DNA of 64,000 bases from Desulfuromonadales bacterium (GTDB lineage Bacteria; Desulfobacterota; Desulfuromonadia; Desulfuromonadales; JAHYIW01), in the NCBI GenBank assembly GCA_029210745.1, contig JARGFI010000002.1:1-64000 (forward strand), written 5' to 3'. Shown here piece by piece: positions 9,535-18,695 of the stretch (positions are counted from its first letter, which is position 1; each line of letters starts with the position of its first letter). The notes under the pieces are model-generated. The model saw nothing but the letters and a program-made list of their open reading frames with translations, did no database searches and was not told the DNA's origin. The translations under genes and the position numbers were made by a program.

Positions 9535-9552
9535 CTCATTTGTGCGGGGGAC

Positions 9553-10677
9553 ATGGCTAAAAAAAACGATGTAAAACTGCACGATATTGTTGGTTTGCTG
9601 CACGCCCTTTACCCCCCGGGACTGGCGGAAGAGTGGGATAACGTTGGTCTTCAGGTCGGAGATGCCCGGCAGACGGTGGCGCGATTGTTGGTCAGTCTGG
9701 ACCCGACAGCGGCGGCGCTTGACGCGGCGCGGCGCGGCGGCGCACAACTGCTGGTCTGCCATCATCCGTTGATTTTCAAGCCGTTGCAAAGTGTGACCGC
9801 CGATGGCAGTGTCGGTGACATTGTCCGCCAGGCAATCAAGGATGATATTGCCATCGTTTGTGCCCATACCAATCTTGATCGGGCCGCTGCCGGCCTGAAT
9901 GACTGGCTGGCTGAACGCCTGGGACTGATCGATACGCTGCCGCTGGCCGCCGCCGGCGACCTGTTCAAACTGACCGTCTACGTGCCGCTCGGGCACGAAG
10001 AGGCGGTGGCCACAGCCCTTTTTTCAGCGGGTGCGGGGGCGATCGGCAACTATGATCACTGTTCTTTTCGAACCGCCGGGACCGGCACCTTTCGGCCCGG
10101 TACCGGGAGCTCACCGTTTGTCGGCACCCCCGGAACGACGACGCAGGTCGAGGAAGTTCGTCTGGAAACGATTGTCCCGGCGGAGGCTCTGCCGCGGACG
10201 TTGAAACGGATGTTCACCGCACACCCTTACGAAGAGGTCGCTTATGATGTCGTCCCGCTACACAATCGTCGGGCCGATATCGGCCTTGGTCGACTGGGAA
10301 TGACAACGCAAAAAATTTCCCTGGCCGCTTTTGTTGATCAGGTTAAGGAACGTCTGGAAATCAGCGCCTTGCGTCTGGTCGGCGATTGTTCCAGAATGGT
10401 CGGCAAGGTTGCCGTCTGCGGCGGCAGTGGTGCCTCGTTACTGGTCGGGGCGCAGCGGCAGGGCGCGGACGTACTCGTTACCGGCGATGTCGATTACCAC
10501 ACGGCGCGCCGCGCCGAGGAACTGGGGATCGCGGTGATTGACGCCGGGCACTTTGCAACGGAAAAAATTATGGTTCGGGGGCTGGAGCAGGCGTTGCGCG
10601 GCGCCGCAGAAAAAAAAGGCTATCGACTGGAAATCGACGCGCTGACCACCGAATGTGATCCATTTAAATATTTGTGA
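9553..10677 (+). CDS. Nif3-like dinuclear metal center protein (YqfO type)
   Basis: A 374-aa member of the GTP cyclohydrolase I type 2/NIF3 family. The N-terminal half contains EEWDNVGLQVGD, CHHPLIFK and AHTNLDRA, which supply metal-binding His/Asp. The C-terminal half contains VCGGSGASLL, VTGDVDYHTARRA and DAGHFATE. Between them (about residues 130-240) lies the PII-like insert found in the longer B. subtilis YqfO-type members. The family forms hexameric rings; its reaction is unsettled. GGGGG precedes the ATG. Followed at 43 nt by the zinc-ribbon gene, an association common in Geobacter relatives. Confidence 0.92.
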   Translation: MAKKNDVKLHDIVGLLHALYPPGLAEEWDNVGLQVGDARQTVARLLVSLDPTAAALDAARRGGAQLLVCHHPLIFKPLQSVTADGSVGDIVRQAIKDDIAIVCAHTNLDRAAAGLNDWLAERLGLIDTLPLAAAGDLFKLTVYVPLGHEEAVATALFSAGAGAIGNYDHCSFRTAGTGTFRPGTGSSPFVGTPGTTTQVEEVRLETIVPAEALPRTLKRMFTAHPYEEVAYDVVPLHNRRADIGLGRLGMTTQKISLAAFVDQVKERLEISALRLVGDCSRMVGKVAVCGGSGASLLVGAQRQGADVLVTGDVDYHTARRAEELGIAVIDAGHFATEKIMVRGLEQALRGAAEKKGYRLEIDALTTECDPFKYL

Positions 10678-10720
10678 ACTTCATCGAATATACACCGCAG
10701 AGAAGCTACCGGGAGGAAAA

Positions 10721-11431
10721 ATGCAAGAGCAGCTACACACCTTAATAACACTTCAGGAACTCGACAACACGATCAATAGCTCACTTCGCGAGCGCAAGGT
10801 ATTAAGCGAAGAACGCGCCGGGCTGGCGACGGAGCAAGAGCGCGTCAAGGCCTTGGTTGATGAACTCCAGAAACAGATTGATAGTCTGGAAGAACAGCGT
10901 GCCGAACTGAGCAACGCACTGACCCGGGAGAGTGCCAACATCCTTCGCGCTGAAAACCGGCTTCCTGAAATCAAGACGCAGAAGGAATACGTTGCGGTCC
11001 TCAAGGAAATCGATACGGCGAAAAGGATTACCAAGGAAAAACAGGATCAGGTCAAGGCCAAGGATGAAGCCATTGCTGCCCTGGCAGAAGACAAGACGGA
11101 GAAAGACGAGGCCTTTGCCGCGCTCTCCGCCAAGGTCGCCCAGCGGAATGCCGAGATTGCGGCGCAACTGGACAGCTTTGATCAGGAGATGGCGGAGAAA
11201 AACGAACACCGCACCAAGCTGCTTAAAAAATTGCCGGCAGCGGTGCGCAAGCGGTACCAGATGTTGCTTGACCGGCGGGCTGGTTTGGCGGTCGTCGCCG
11301 CCCGGGACGGGGCCTGCCTCGGGTGCAACATGCAGTTGCCACCCCAGTTGTTCAACAGCCTTTTTCTGCTTCAAGCGATTGAGTCGTGTCCACACTGCAA
11401 CCGGCTTATTTACGTCAATCAGGATAACTGA
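10721..11431 (+). CDS. zinc-ribbon coiled-coil protein (DUF164/C4-type)
   Basis: A 236-aa protein. The first 175 or so residues are a long antiparallel coiled coil rich in E/K/A (EERAGLATEQERVKALVDEL). The C-terminus is a C4 zinc ribbon with CLGC and CPHC pairs, as in the CT398/HP0958 (FlgZ-like) family. I chose the ATG at 10721 because GGGAGGAAAA directly precedes it; a longer frame from 10655 overlaps the Nif3 gene and lacks an SD. Family members have been linked to RNA or sigma-factor chaperoning, which is not shown here. RNase P RNA begins 7 nt after the stop. Confidence 0.85.
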   Translation: MQEQLHTLITLQELDNTINSSLRERKVLSEERAGLATEQERVKALVDELQKQIDSLEEQRAELSNALTRESANILRAENRLPEIKTQKEYVAVLKEIDTAKRITKEKQDQVKAKDEAIAALAEDKTEKDEAFAALSAKVAQRNAEIAAQLDSFDQEMAEKNEHRTKLLKKLPAAVRKRYQMLLDRRAGLAVVAARDGACLGCNMQLPPQLFNSLFLLQAIESCPHCNRLIYVNQDN

Positions 11432-11438
11432 AATCACG

Positions 11439-11842
11439 AGTGGTCGGAGAAGAACGGATGGTCGCCGCCCGTCGTCGCCCTGGCGCCGGCGGGGGGAGGA
11501 AAGTCCGGGCTCCACAGGACAGGATGGTCCCTAACGGGGACCGGGGGTGACCCCAGGGAAAGTGCCACAGAGAGAAGACCGCCTGCCGTCGCCTTGCGTC
11601 GGCGGGTAAGGGTGAAAGGGTGAGGTAAGAGCTCACCGGTTCCGGCGGTGACGACGGAAGCCAGGTAAACCCCATCCGGAGCAAGGCCAAATAGGGGAGC
11701 GTTTGAGGACGGTCCGTCCAAGGCTCTCGGGTCAGGCCGCTTGAGGTCGTCGGCAACGGCGATCCTAGATGAATGACCATCACTTCGTCGCGGGTGACTG
11801 CGGCGGGGGACAGAACCCGGCTTACGGGCTTCTTCGACCACT
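11439..11842 (+). ncRNA. rnpB: RNase P RNA, bacterial type A
   Basis: The catalytic RNA that matures tRNA 5' ends. The conserved core GAGGAAAGTCCGGGCTCC occurs near 11495, and AGGGTGAAAGGGTGAGGTAAGAG-like (P10/P11) and CCGGCTTACGGG-like 3' core segments are present. The P1 helix is AGTGGTCGGAGAAG at 11439 paired with CTTCTTCGACCACT ending at 11842, with one G-T pair, which sets the 404-nt boundaries. It begins 7 nt after the zinc-ribbon stop and may be co-transcribed; no separate promoter is obvious. Confidence 0.96.
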
Positions 11843-11846
11843 TATG

Positions 11847-11904
11847 CTTGATGCGCAACGCCGACGGCGCGACCCTGGTCGCGCCGTCGGCGTTGCGCAT
11901 CAAG
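11847..11904. repeat. perfect 28-bp inverted repeat (hairpin) after RNase P RNA
   Basis: Arms 11847-11874 and 11877-11904 are exact reverse complements, with only a 2-nt spacer (CT). The left arm starts CTTGATGCGCAACGCC. No T tract follows on the + strand. It is much longer than an ordinary terminator stem and touches the next palindromic element, sharing its last two bases. It probably ends rnpB transcription, or it is a repeat insertion. Confidence 0.85.
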
Positions 11905-12065
11905 TACCCTGTAACCCATAGGATTTCGAGGGATTGCGCAGGGCTTTGACGTGTCAGCAAGGCGCGATTTCTGTTGCCTAGCCGTAGCTAAACAGCTGAA
12001 ATCGGAACGTAGCTGACGCGGCAAAGAACAAGCAAGATGCGAAAGATTATGGGTTACAGGGTACT
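11903..12065. mobile_element. 163-bp MITE-like element with 18-bp perfect terminal inverted repeats
   Basis: Ends are AGTACCCTGTAACCCATA at 11903-11920 and its exact reverse complement at 12048-12065. Inside, the two halves remain imperfectly complementary over about 80 nt (shared TTTCG, CTTTG, CGTGTCAGC-like, CGATTTC and TAGC blocks), so the whole unit can fold into one long hairpin. No transposase is encoded. It lies between rnpB and the LOG gene, and its right end is 28 nt from the LOG start codon. Confidence 0.7.
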
Positions 12066-12093
12066 CTCCCCGTTTTTTATGAAGGATAAATCG

Positions 12094-13122
12094 ATGGAGC
12101 TTCATTTTGATCGTCATAACGCGGTTGTCGATGAGTTGATCGATCAACTGATGAAAAGCGCTGAAGTGCATCAACCCCGGATCATCCGTGAGATGATTCT
12201 GAGTGCGCTGAAGGCCGGTCAGGAAAGCGATTATCTGGCCGATCTCAAACTGATGCGCACCACCATGAAGGAGATGCGCTACACCAACAAGATCTTCGGT
12301 CCTTACCGCAATCGGCGCAAGGTGACGATCTTCGGTTCGGCGCGCACCGCTCCGGACGAGGCGATCTATCAAAAATGTGTGACTTTTGCCCGCTTGATGG
12401 CGGAGCGCAACTGGATGACGATCACCGGCGGCGGGGGCGGTATCATGCAGGCGGGGAACGAAGGGGCCGGCCCCGACAACTCCTTTGCGGTCAATATTCA
12501 TCTGCCGTTCGAGCAGGAAACCAATCCCTTTATGTCGGCGAGCGACAAGGTTATCGTCTATCGTTATTTTTTCAATCGCAAGGTGGCGTTTCTCAAGGAA
12601 GCCCAGGCGGTGGCACTCTTCCCTGGTGGATTCGGTACCCTCGACGAAGCGATGGAGACGATGACGCTGATGCAGACCGGGAAAAATCCGCCGCTGCCGC
12701 TGGTCATGATCGATGACGAAGCTGGCGACTACTGGGAAGAATGGTTTGATTTTATCAAAAAGACCCTGCTGCGGCGCGGCCTGATTTCCGGCGAGGATTT
12801 TGGTCTCTTCTCGATGACCCGCGATCCCGTCGAAGCGGTGCAGATCATCGATGATTTTTATCGGGTTTTCCATTCGAGCCGTTTTGTCGGCGACACGCTG
12901 GTGATCCGCCTCAATAAATGGCTCGACAACGAGCAGGTCGCAATTCTGGAAAGTGAATTCAGCGAAATTCTCAAACCCGGCACCCGGTTGCGCATGACCA
13001 GTGCTTTCGAACGGGAAAAAGATCAGCCCGACTTGATCCATCTGCCGCGCTTGGCGCTGGAATTCAATCAGCGCAGCTACGGTCTGCTGCAAGCATTTAT
13101 TCGCCAGTTGAATCAGCTGTAA
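12094..13122 (+). CDS. LOG family protein (nucleotide 5'-monophosphate nucleosidase-like)
   Basis: A 342-aa protein with the Rossmann-fold LOG core: TIFGSARTAP, GGGGGIMQAGNEGA and the signature PGGFGTLDEAMETMTLMQTGK-like stretch near residues 170-190. Proteins of this fold release bases from nucleotide monophosphates (cytokinin activation in plants); older databases call them lysine decarboxylases. It is longer than the roughly 190-aa minimal LOG proteins, with about 70 extra residues at each end. The ATG at 12094 follows GAAGGA. Upstream in-frame codons fall inside the MITE-like element and are rejected. Confidence 0.88.
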   Translation: MELHFDRHNAVVDELIDQLMKSAEVHQPRIIREMILSALKAGQESDYLADLKLMRTTMKEMRYTNKIFGPYRNRRKVTIFGSARTAPDEAIYQKCVTFARLMAERNWMTITGGGGGIMQAGNEGAGPDNSFAVNIHLPFEQETNPFMSASDKVIVYRYFFNRKVAFLKEAQAVALFPGGFGTLDEAMETMTLMQTGKNPPLPLVMIDDEAGDYWEEWFDFIKKTLLRRGLISGEDFGLFSMTRDPVEAVQIIDDFYRVFHSSRFVGDTLVIRLNKWLDNEQVAILESEFSEILKPGTRLRMTSAFEREKDQPDLIHLPRLALEFNQRSYGLLQAFIRQLNQL

Positions 13123-13175
13123 CACCACCCTGCGTTTTTTGCCACCCGCGTGCCGACAGAAACGGTGACTTATCC

Positions 13176-14984
13176 ATGAGTCCTTCAACCCCCAACCGCA
13201 ATTATTTTTACCGCTGGCTACGGCGCCGCGGTACCGCCGTCCTGAGTCGCTTCCGGATCAGTGAGGCAACCTTCATGACGGTGCTGGCTGCGGCGATCGG
13301 TGCGCTTGCCGGACTCGGCAACTTCGGTTTTCGCAAGGCGATCGATTTTTTCCATTGGCTGGTCGTTGAGCAGGGGATGGCGCTGTTCGACATTTCCATG
13401 ACGGAGTGGAGTTTTTCACGTCTGATAACGATCTTTTTCCCCGCTGTCGGCGGGATTTTGTTGCTGCCGTTGGGACTCTGGTTTGCCCGTGATCTGCATT
13501 TCGGGTTTCCTTCCTTTCTGGAGACCGTCAATCTGCGCGGCGCGAAGTTGCCGCTCAGGACGATCTTTACCCGGGGCATGGCCAGCGCCATTACCCTCGG
13601 TACCGGGGGGTCGGCGGGGCAGGAGGGGCCGATTGCGCAGATCGGCGGGGCGATCGGCAGTCAGTTCGGTCAGGCGTTCAAGATGGGGGGGGATCGACTC
13701 AAGGTGCTGGTCGCCTGCGGCGTTGCCGGCGGCGTTGCCGCGACCTTCAATGCGCCGATCGCGGGAGTTTTTTTCGCGCAGGAGATTGTCCTGCTGGCGT
13801 CTTTTGAATTTTCCAGTTTTACGCCGATCGTCATCGCCAGCGGGATGGGGACCGTCGTGTCACGCGCCCTGCTTGGCAACCAGCCGGAATTTGTGCTGCC
13901 GCCGTACGTCATGAACAGCCCCTTCGAGCTGTTGTTCTACATTATTCTCGGCTGTCTGGTCGGTGTCTTCGCTGCCGGATTCATTGATCTCCACTTCCGC
14001 ATCAAAGACCGACTGAGCCGTTGGGCGTTGCACCCGCTGGTCAAACCGATCGCCGGTGGTTTGCTCGTTGGCCTGATCGGCCTGTTCTTTCCGCAAATTC
14101 TCGGCAACGGTTACGCTTTTATTGACGGCATGTTGCATGGTCATGAGGGGTGGTATCTCCTCGCCGCACTGGTGGTCATCAAGGCGATTGCCACCTCGAT
14201 CACACTTGGTTCCGGATTGCAGGGAGGGCTCTTCGCTCCAGCCCTCTACCTCGGGGCTGCCACCGGTGGTGCTTTCGGCAAGCTGTTGCAGATCTTTTTC
14301 CCGCAGCTGACTATTTCTCCCGGCGCGTATGCCCTGGTCGGGATGGGCGCGTTTCTTTCCGCCGCCACCCATGCCCCGATGACCGCAATTTTTCTGCTCT
14401 TTGAAATGACCGCCTCCTATCAGGTTATCATTCCGATCATGCTCAGCTGCGTGATCGGTACCGCCATCAGCCGGTGGTTGCGCCAGGACAGTCTCGATAC
14501 GGTTGAGCTGACCCGCGCCGGAATCGATCTGGAGGCCGGCAAAGAGCGCAATATTATGAAATCGTTGTGGGTGGCTGACGTGATGACGCGCGACCTGGAA
14601 ACGATTCCCGAAAACATGACCTTGCGCCAGTTTCGTGATTTTATCGCCAGTACCCGCCATACCAACTTTCCCCTGCTCGATGCTCAGGGCGCGATGACCG
14701 GTATTATTTCGGTGCAGGATTTCATGGGGGTCGTTTTTGAGCGGGAACTGATGGATCTGGTGGTGGTCAAGGAATTGGCGACTGTCGAGGTGATCACGGT
14801 GACGGCGGGTGAAGATCTGGATACCGCCATGCGCCGCATCGGTTATCGGAATATCGAACAGCTGCCGGTTGTCGAGAGTGCCGGGAGCAATCGCCTGGTC
14901 GGCATCATCTCCCGCCGCGACATGGTTTCTGCTTATAACCGGGCGTTGATGAAACGGACTCTGAAAGACGACGATGATGGTTGA
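13176..14984 (+). CDS. ClC-type chloride channel/transporter with C-terminal CBS pair
   Basis: A 602-aa membrane protein. About 430 residues form the ClC fold with the conserved GTGGSAGQEGP (the gating Glu is retained in GQEGP) and QGGLFAP motifs, plus roughly ten or more hydrophobic helices. Two CBS domains follow (about residues 465-590: VADVMTRDLETIP and TAGEDLDTAMRRIGYRN), which usually bind adenine nucleotides. Retention of the gate Glu is compatible with H+/Cl- exchange; this cannot be decided from sequence alone. The 3' end overlaps the helicase start by 11 nt. Confidence 0.92.
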   Translation: MSPSTPNRNYFYRWLRRRGTAVLSRFRISEATFMTVLAAAIGALAGLGNFGFRKAIDFFHWLVVEQGMALFDISMTEWSFSRLITIFFPAVGGILLLPLGLWFARDLHFGFPSFLETVNLRGAKLPLRTIFTRGMASAITLGTGGSAGQEGPIAQIGGAIGSQFGQAFKMGGDRLKVLVACGVAGGVAATFNAPIAGVFFAQEIVLLASFEFSSFTPIVIASGMGTVVSRALLGNQPEFVLPPYVMNSPFELLFYIILGCLVGVFAAGFIDLHFRIKDRLSRWALHPLVKPIAGGLLVGLIGLFFPQILGNGYAFIDGMLHGHEGWYLLAALVVIKAIATSITLGSGLQGGLFAPALYLGAATGGAFGKLLQIFFPQLTISPGAYALVGMGAFLSAATHAPMTAIFLLFEMTASYQVIIPIMLSCVIGTAISRWLRQDSLDTVELTRAGIDLEAGKERNIMKSLWVADVMTRDLETIPENMTLRQFRDFIASTRHTNFPLLDAQGAMTGIISVQDFMGVVFERELMDLVVVKELATVEVITVTAGEDLDTAMRRIGYRNIEQLPVVESAGSNRLVGIISRRDMVSAYNRALMKRTLKDDDDG

Positions 14985-17163
14985 TTTGCTGGCACAACTG
15001 AACCCGCCGCAACGTGCTGCGGTGCAACATGGCGACGGCCCGTTGTTGATTCTCGCCGGTGCCGGATCGGGCAAAACCCGCACCTTGATTCACCGCATTG
15101 CCTGGCTGATTCATCACCGGCAGGTCGCTCCGCATGAGATCCTCGCGGTCACCTTTACCAACAAGGCCGCCAACGAGATGCGCGAGCGCTTGTCCCGTCT
15201 GCTCGGGACGATTGACGGTCTGTGGGTAGCGACCTTCCACGCCGCCTGTGTGCGTATCCTGCGTCGTGACATCAGCGCCCTCGGCTACTCCGCCGACTTT
15301 AGCATCTACGACGATCAGGATCAGGAACGGCTGCTCAAGGAGGTCTGCAAGGATTTTCAGATCAGCGACAAGGATCTGAAACCGCGCGCCGCAGCGGCCG
15401 CCATCGATGCGGCAAAAAACCGCGGGACGTTGCCCGCCGACTTCGCAGCAGACGATTATCGGCAGCAGATCATTGCACGGATTTACAGCGAATATCAGCT
15501 GCGCTTGAAACGCAACAATGCCCTCGATTTCGGCGATCTGCTGCTGCTGACCGCCCAGCTCCTTACTCAGCACCCCGCTGTTCTGGCACGCTATCGGGCG
15601 CGATTTCGCCATCTGCTGATCGACGAATTTCAGGACACCAACGCGATTCAGTATCAGCTGGTGCGGTTGTTGACCCCCGCGCACAACAATCTTTGTGTGG
15701 TCGGGGACGACGATCAGTCGATCTATGCCTGGCGGGGAGCGGAAATCAGTAATATCCTCGGCTTTGAACGGGATTTCCCCGCTGTCCGGGTGATTCGTCT
15801 GGAGCAGAACTACCGCTCGTCGGCGACCATCCTTGATGCCGCCGGAGCGGTGGTGGCGCAGAACGCCGAACGTAAAGGGAAAACGCTCTGGACCGAAAAT
15901 CCGGGGGGAGAAGCCGTGACGGTGGCGACTCTCGACGATGATCGTGCCGAGGCGCTTTACGTCGCCGAACAGATTGAGGCGCAACGGCAGGGCGGTCGCC
16001 ATCTGCGCGATATTGCCGTTTTCTATCGCACCAACGCCCAGTCGCGACAGCTTGAAGAGGCGTTGCGGGGCAGTAACCTGCCCTATGTGATGTTCGGCGG
16101 ACTCAAGTTTTATTCGCGCATGGAGGTCAAGGATATCCTTGCCTATTTGCGAGCCCTGGCGAATCCGGCCGATTCACTGGCCGCGAAACGCATCATTAAT
16201 GTCCCGTCGCGTGGCATCGGCACCGTCACCGTGGACAAGATTTCCGCTTATGAGGCCACCTCCGGGGGCTTTCTGCCGGCCTGTCGCGCCATCCTCCACA
16301 ACGGAGAACTGGGGCGGGCGGCGGCCGCCAAAGTACAGGCATTTGTTGCCTTGATGGACGATTTCGCGGCGCGGTTGACGGGCACCCCCTTTCCGCAGCT
16401 GACTGCCGAATTGATCGAAGCAACCGGCTACGCTGCGATCCTCAAAGAGGAACGCACCGATGAGGCGCGTGGACGGCTTGAAAACCTCGATCAGTTGCTG
16501 GCCGGGATGGAAGATGCCGCTGCAACGCTGAGCCTGGGGGATTATCTGGAACAGGTTGCCCTGATCACCGATCTCGACTCCTACGACAGCAGTCTCGACC
16601 GGGTTACGCTGATGACCCTTCACGCGGCGAAAGGGCTGGAGTTTCCGGTCGTGCTCATGACCGGTATGGAGGAGGGGCTCTTCCCCCATTCCCGAACCAC
16701 CGCCAGTGACGCCGCAGTCGAGGAGGAACGCCGCCTCTGCTATGTCGGCATGACCCGGGCGATGGATAAACTCTATCTGACGCGCGCCCGGCGGCGCCGC
16801 GTCTTCGGTGAGTATCAGTTCAATCTGCCCAGCCGTTTTCTGGAAGAGATCCCCGCGCATTTGCTCGAACAACCCGCAGCCCCGGCATTGCACGATGCCC
16901 AGGGGCACAATCTGGCCTCGGTTTTCGCGCAATTGCCAGTCGGAGAGGCGCAGGCGGATGACGATTTTGGTAACGATATCGAGGTGATTCCGGAGGCTGA
17001 AGAGGGCTTGCGGATTGGTCTGCGAGTGCGTCATGCCAAGTTCGGGGTCGGTTTCATCCGGCGGATTGAAGGACAGGGAGAAAATCAGAAAGTGGTCGTC
17101 TATTTCAAAACCGTTGGACCCAAAAAGTTACTGCTCAAATTTGCCGGGCTCGAACCAGCCTGA
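14974..17163 (+). CDS. uvrD: UvrD/PcrA-family 3'-5' DNA helicase
   Basis: A 729-aa SF1A helicase. The Q motif and Walker A (LNPPQRAAV, LAGAGSGKT) are at the N-terminus, followed by TFTNKAANEM (Ia), the DEFQDTN Walker B, GDDDQSIYAWRGA (III), QNYRSS (IV), LMTLHAAKGLEF (V) and CYVGMTRA (VI). The PcrA-like C-terminal tail ends in a Tudor-like fold (GLRVRHAKFGVGFI) known to contact RNA polymerase. Acts in nucleotide excision repair and removal of recombination intermediates. MM at the start gives two possible initiators; both overlap the ClC stop. Confidence 0.95.
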   Translation: MMVDLLAQLNPPQRAAVQHGDGPLLILAGAGSGKTRTLIHRIAWLIHHRQVAPHEILAVTFTNKAANEMRERLSRLLGTIDGLWVATFHAACVRILRRDISALGYSADFSIYDDQDQERLLKEVCKDFQISDKDLKPRAAAAAIDAAKNRGTLPADFAADDYRQQIIARIYSEYQLRLKRNNALDFGDLLLLTAQLLTQHPAVLARYRARFRHLLIDEFQDTNAIQYQLVRLLTPAHNNLCVVGDDDQSIYAWRGAEISNILGFERDFPAVRVIRLEQNYRSSATILDAAGAVVAQNAERKGKTLWTENPGGEAVTVATLDDDRAEALYVAEQIEAQRQGGRHLRDIAVFYRTNAQSRQLEEALRGSNLPYVMFGGLKFYSRMEVKDILAYLRALANPADSLAAKRIINVPSRGIGTVTVDKISAYEATSGGFLPACRAILHNGELGRAAAAKVQAFVALMDDFAARLTGTPFPQLTAELIEATGYAAILKEERTDEARGRLENLDQLLAGMEDAAATLSLGDYLEQVALITDLDSYDSSLDRVTLMTLHAAKGLEFPVVLMTGMEEGLFPHSRTTASDAAVEEERRLCYVGMTRAMDKLYLTRARRRRVFGEYQFNLPSRFLEEIPAHLLEQPAAPALHDAQGHNLASVFAQLPVGEAQADDDFGNDIEVIPEAEEGLRIGLRVRHAKFGVGFIRRIEGQGENQKVVVYFKTVGPKKLLLKFAGLEPA

Positions 17164-17177
17164 GATGAATGCGAAAT

Positions 17178-17222
17178 AACAGCAACGGCCCGCCGGGAGA
17201 ATCAGCGGGCCGTTGCTGTTTT
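17178..17222. terminator. bidirectional terminator between uvrD and the YfaZ-like gene
   Basis: A 16-bp perfect stem AACAGCAACGGCCCGC / GCGGGCCGTTGCTGTT with an 11-nt loop, followed by TT on the + strand. It serves convergent genes. Confidence 0.85.
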
Positions 17223-17238
17223 AAATGGCGGACTATGT

Positions 17239-17805
17239 TCAGAAGCGGGCTTCGAAGCCGATTCGCGCCCCTTCATCAATATTGCTGGTGCTGACTTTTT
17301 CAAAGCTGGCACGCATCAGTTGATAGCCGAGTAACACGCGCACCTTCGGGGTGATGGCGTAGAAAATATCTGCGCCGGTTTCAATCAGGCGCTCCGCATC
17401 AAGTCCCGAGAGAATCTTCGGTGCATAGAAGGCTTTGCCTTTGATCCCGAAGCCTTGCAGGAGCGGCGGTGTAAAGGTTGCGCGGACACCGATCCCCAAC
17501 GTCAGCAGGTCGAGGCTGCGGTCGGTTTTGGCACTGTAGATCTGTGCCCCCACGCCGACTTCCAGCCCCGGCACGTTGCCGAGACGCCCCATGAAGTCAA
17601 ACCCCGCAGAACCAAGTTTGGTCGATTCTTCGTCGTTGTAAAGTCCACGGACGGTGAGGATCGACGTGCCGTAGCTGTCTTCGTTCAGGGTCAGGCCTGC
17701 CTGCGCCTGAACACTGTCGTCATTCAGGGTCACTTCGAGCGAAGTGGCCTGGGCGCTGAAGGTGATCAGGCATGTAAGTATGCCGCTGATAAATATTTTT
17801 CTCAT
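17239..17805 (-). CDS. YfaZ-family outer-membrane protein
   Basis: A 188-aa exported protein with a signal peptide cut after SAQA (about residue 20). The mature part has alternating short beta strands (LTVRGLYND, GLEVGVGAQIY, LTLGIGVRATF) and ends in Phe (RIGFEARF), as expected for a small beta-barrel recognised by BAM. The spacing fits the YfaZ family, whose function is unknown. AGGAGG precedes the ATG. It is a single-gene unit between a terminator on each side. Confidence 0.75.
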   Translation of the reverse strand: MRKIFISGILTCLITFSAQATSLEVTLNDDSVQAQAGLTLNEDSYGTSILTVRGLYNDEESTKLGSAGFDFMGRLGNVPGLEVGVGAQIYSAKTDRSLDLLTLGIGVRATFTPPLLQGFGIKGKAFYAPKILSGLDAERLIETGADIFYAITPKVRVLLGYQLMRASFEKVSTSNIDEGARIGFEARF

Positions 17806-17892
17806 GAATCGAAATCCTCCTGTAGATTGGGTCAAAAGTGACGGCGGAAGTATGCCACAAGACACCCGCAGTAGCAAGCGGAAGTCGCACGC

Positions 17893-17917
17893 AAAGAAAA
17901 GCCCGCAAGGAGCGGGC
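17893..17917 (-). terminator. terminator of the GntR gene
   Basis: On the minus strand GCCCGC-TCCTT-GCGGGC is followed by TTTTCTTT, a compact rho-independent terminator 34 nt after the GntR stop. Confidence 0.75.
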
Positions 17918-17950
17918 GGGTGACAAATTTCGCCGACTTTTGCGACGTCA

Positions 17951-18655
17951 TTACAGGTCGATCAGCCGGTTGAGCACACTGGCCTCGATCTTGCGACCGT
18001 CATCCATGCTGTGAATCAGCACTTGTCCGCCATAGACCGCATTTTTCCGCACCAGGTTGTCCGCTTTTTTGCCATCGTGTGATTTAAACGCGGCAATAAT
18101 TTTGTGGTGTTCCTGCACCGAAAGTTCCATGCGCCCCGGAAGGGCCAGCGACGCCATGCGCAGACGATTGAACTTCATCATCAGCTGATTGATGATCTCG
18201 AACAATTTGTCGTTGCCCGACGCGCGGATAAACAGCTCGTGAAATTCGTTGTGAACGCGGAAGAACGTTTTTACATCGCCTTCGGCAGCGAGTTCCGCCA
18301 GTCTGGCATTGATCGCCTCCAGGCGTTCGATGTCTTTGTCCTGCATGCGCTCCGAGGCGATGTGAGCCGCGTACCCTTCGAGAATGCTTTTGATGGCGTA
18401 GAACTCTTCGATATCGCGTTCCGAAAGGGAGGCGACCACCGCGCCCCGGCGGGGGATGACGGTCAGGTAGCCTTCCGACTCAAGTTGGCGGAAAGCTTCA
18501 CGAATCGGTGTACGGCTGATGCCGAAGCGTTCCGCAAGTTCCGGCTCGGCGACTTTTTCACCAGGTTTCAGACTGCCCTTGAGGATTGCGTCGCGAATCG
18601 TTTCAAGGATTTTTTCGCGCAAGGTCTGGTGATGCTCGATCGGTTTTTTCTTCAC
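17951..18655 (-). CDS. GntR-family transcriptional regulator, FCD (FadR) subfamily
   Basis: A 234-aa protein. The N-terminal winged helix (residues 10-78) has the signature SLKPGEKVAEPELAERFGIS followed by RTPIREAFRQLESEGYL. The C-terminal all-helical FCD ligand domain carries metal-type residues (HNEFHELF and a later NAVYGG region lacking the more usual His). FCD regulators sense organic acids such as pyruvate, lactate or propionate. Start is GTG at 18655, 8 nt after GGAG. Its own promoter overlaps a perfect 19-bp palindrome, which suggests autorepression; a related motif lies at the nuo promoter. Confidence 0.92.
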   Translation of the reverse strand: MKKKPIEHHQTLREKILETIRDAILKGSLKPGEKVAEPELAERFGISRTPIREAFRQLESEGYLTVIPRRGAVVASLSERDIEEFYAIKSILEGYAAHIASERMQDKDIERLEAINARLAELAAEGDVKTFFRVHNEFHELFIRASGNDKLFEIINQLMMKFNRLRMASLALPGRMELSVQEHHKIIAAFKSHDGKKADNLVRKNAVYGGQVLIHSMDDGRKIEASVLNRLIDL

Positions 18656-18695
18656 AGTAAAACTCCATTAACAGCATGCCGACAAGATTTTACAA

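Noticed and set aside
11842..13188. 448-codon open frame on the minus strand
   Set aside because: It is fully antisense to the LOG gene, runs through the MITE and part of RNase P RNA, and its translation has no recognisable domain. Long antisense frames are expected in GC-rich genes.
13860..15083. 407-codon minus-strand frame across the ClC/uvrD junction
   Set aside because: It is antisense to two clearly conserved genes and rich in His/Gln/Arg, as expected of a shadow frame.
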